Assembly (NCBI GenBank): GCA_031254155.1
Contig: JAIRVA010000081.1
Span: 1 to 6,442, forward strand
From: Propionibacteriaceae bacterium
GTDB lineage: Bacteria > Actinomycetota > Actinomycetes > Propionibacteriales > Propionibacteriaceae
DNA length: 6,442 bases
Direction: 5' to 3'
Shown: one piece after another, positions 5,207 through 6,442 of the stretch
How positions within the stretch are numbered: position 1 is the first letter of the stretch
Layout: each line of letters begins with the position of its first letter
Translations under genes and position numbers: made by a program
The notes under the pieces: model-generated
The model's input: the letters and a program-made list of their open reading frames with translations, nothing else
The model's database searches: none
Told to the model about the DNA's origin: nothing

Positions 5207-6442
5207 ACACTCACATCCGCCGCGTGGGCGTCGTTGTCGCACTCATGGTGTTCGCGCTGCTGGCCAACCTCACGTACCTCAACGTCTTCCAGGAGGACTC
5301 CCTCCAGGCCAACCCCCGCAACACCCGCGCCCGCCAGGCCGAGTTCGACGTCCTGCGCGGCGAAATTCTCGCGCAGAACACCGTCATCGCGGAGTCGGTG
5401 CCGTCGAGCGACGGCAGCGCCTTCCGCTACCAGCGCGTCTACGCGAACGGCCCGCTGTACGCGCCGGTCACCGGGTTCTACTCCTACATCTACGGCCAGT
5501 CCCGGGTCGAGAACTCGTACAACTCCTACCTCGTCGGCACGTCGTCGTCCCAGTGGTACCAACGCCTCATCGACATGATGGCCGGCCGGGCCCCCCAGGG
5601 CGCCTCGGTCGTGACGACGATCTCGCCCACGCTCCAGCAGGCAGCGTGGGACGCGCTGCAGGGGTACGACGGGGCAATCGTCGCGCTTGATCCCCACACC
5701 GGGGCGATCCGGGCCCTCGTCTCGACGCCGAACTACGACCCGAACGTCCTCGCCTCACACGATCTCGGCGCCACCCAGGACGCCTGGGCCTCTCTGACGA
5801 CGGCCTCGCCCAACCCGATGACGGACCGCGGCACGCGCGAAATCCACCCGCCCGGCTCGACCTTCAAGCTGGTCGTCGCCGCCGCGGCCCTGGAGAAGGG
5901 CTACACCCCCGACACTATGATCGACACGCCGAACCGCGTACTCCTGCCCGGCAGCAACCTCTGGCTACCCAACTCGACGGCCTGCGGCAACTCCCAGGTC
6001 ACGCTCGCCCGGGCCCTCCAGATGTCGTGCAACACCTCGTTCGCCAACCTGGGTACCGCGCTCGGAGCCGACGCTCTGCGGAACCAGGCGGAGAAGTTCG
6101 GTTTCGGCCAGACCCACCTGCCGGAGCTCGGCGGGGTCGCCAGCCAGTTCCCCGCGAGCCTCGACCCGGCCCAGTTGATGATGAGTTCCATCGGGCAGTA
6201 CGACGTGGCCGCCACCCCGCTCCAGATGGCCATGGTGGCGGCGACGTTCGTCAACAACGGCGAACTGGCCGACCCGTACGTGGTGGAAGAGGTCCGGGCC
6301 CCCGATCTCTCCGTCCTGTACCAGCACGAGGTCACGACGACGACGGCGGTCAAGGCCTCGACGGCGCAGGCGATGTCCGACATGATGGTGTCGGTCGTCA
6401 ACAATGGCCTCGCCTCGGGCGCGCGCATCCCTGGCGTCACGG
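5203..6442 (+). CDS. pbpA: Class B penicillin-binding protein PbpA (3' end outside window)
   Basis: The frame is open from TTG 5203 to the window edge, 413 codons. The TTG overlaps the rodA stop by four bases (TTGA). The N-terminus, MNTHIRRVG followed by one membrane segment (about 8-26), matches the actinobacterial PbpA start and supports the TTG over a GTG at 5224. Residues about 30-150 are the non-catalytic pedestal, with YAPVTGFYS visible, and the transpeptidase domain begins near GAIVALDP (about 157). The active-site STFK has its nucleophile at S219, and the second motif SCN is at 275-277. The third motif, KTG, should lie a few residues past the window end, after ARIPGVT. The mycobacterial PbpA is about 491 residues. 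It crosslinks glycan strands made by its partner RodA. Downstream, pknA and pknB are expected from gene order but not seen. Confidence 0.94.
   Translation, partial: MNTHIRRVGVVVALMVFALLANLTYLNVFQEDSLQANPRNTRARQAEFDVLRGEILAQNTVIAESVPSSDGSAFRYQRVYANGPLYAPVTGFYSYIYGQSRVENSYNSYLVGTSSSQWYQRLIDMMAGRAPQGASVVTTISPTLQQAAWDALQGYDGAIVALDPHTGAIRALVSTPNYDPNVLASHDLGATQDAWASLTTASPNPMTDRGTREIHPPGSTFKLVVAAAALEKGYTPDTMIDTPNRVLLPGSNLWLPNSTACGNSQVTLARALQMSCNTSFANLGTALGADALRNQAEKFGFGQTHLPELGGVASQFPASLDPAQLMMSSIGQYDVAATPLQMAMVAATFVNNGELADPYVVEEVRAPDLSVLYQHEVTTTTAVKASTAQAMSDMMVSVVNNGLASGARIPGVT

Noticed and set aside
5022..5690. Plus-strand frame starting in the inverted repeat and overlapping rodA and pbpA
   Set aside because: Product is Arg/Pro/His-rich shadow sequence, and pbpA with its STFK and SCN motifs clearly occupies the region in another frame.

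Overview
The window looks like the chromosome of a high-GC Actinomycetota. It has strong G/C bias at third codon positions, GTG and TTG starts, tightly packed co-directional genes, and the gene order fhaA-fhaB-pstP-rodA-pbpA, which in mycobacteria, streptomycetes and propionibacteria leads into pknA-pknB. I cannot name the genus from sequence alone.

Layout, all on the + strand. Bases 1-471 are the 3' end of a D-isomer-specific 2-hydroxyacid dehydrogenase with NAD-domain motifs. It is followed by a 344-bp non-coding gap holding a terminator-like hairpin (517-552) and, near its right end, a promoter (717-746) and a strong Shine-Dalgarno for the next operon. From 816 to the window end lies one operon: fhaA (DUF3662 + FHA), fhaB (membrane anchor + FHA), pstP (PP2C Ser/Thr phosphatase with one membrane span), rodA (SEDS glycosyltransferase with an unusually long cytoplasmic tail) and the 5' part of pbpA (class B PBP, cut off before its KTG motif). 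Gene junctions are +1, 0, +1 and -4 nt, so translational coupling is expected.

How the genes work together (family knowledge): RodA polymerises glycan strands from lipid II and PbpA crosslinks them. The kinases PknA/PknB (expected just downstream, not visible here) phosphorylate cell-wall and division proteins on Thr. PstP reverses this, and the FHA proteins FhaA and FhaB read pThr marks. The operon is therefore a signalling-plus-machine module for growth and septation.

The least ordinary part is the DNA encoding the RodA tail, especially 4861-5040. GC falls to about 49% by hand count, codon use changes, and the segment carries a near-consensus extended -10 (TGCTATAGT, 4993-5001), a 24-bp inverted repeat (5014-5037 with 5089-5112) and a six-T run (5115-5120). 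That is the layout of a small RNA gene or attenuator embedded in the rodA reading frame, about 80 nt before pbpA starts. No mobile element, tRNA, rRNA or CRISPR array is visible.
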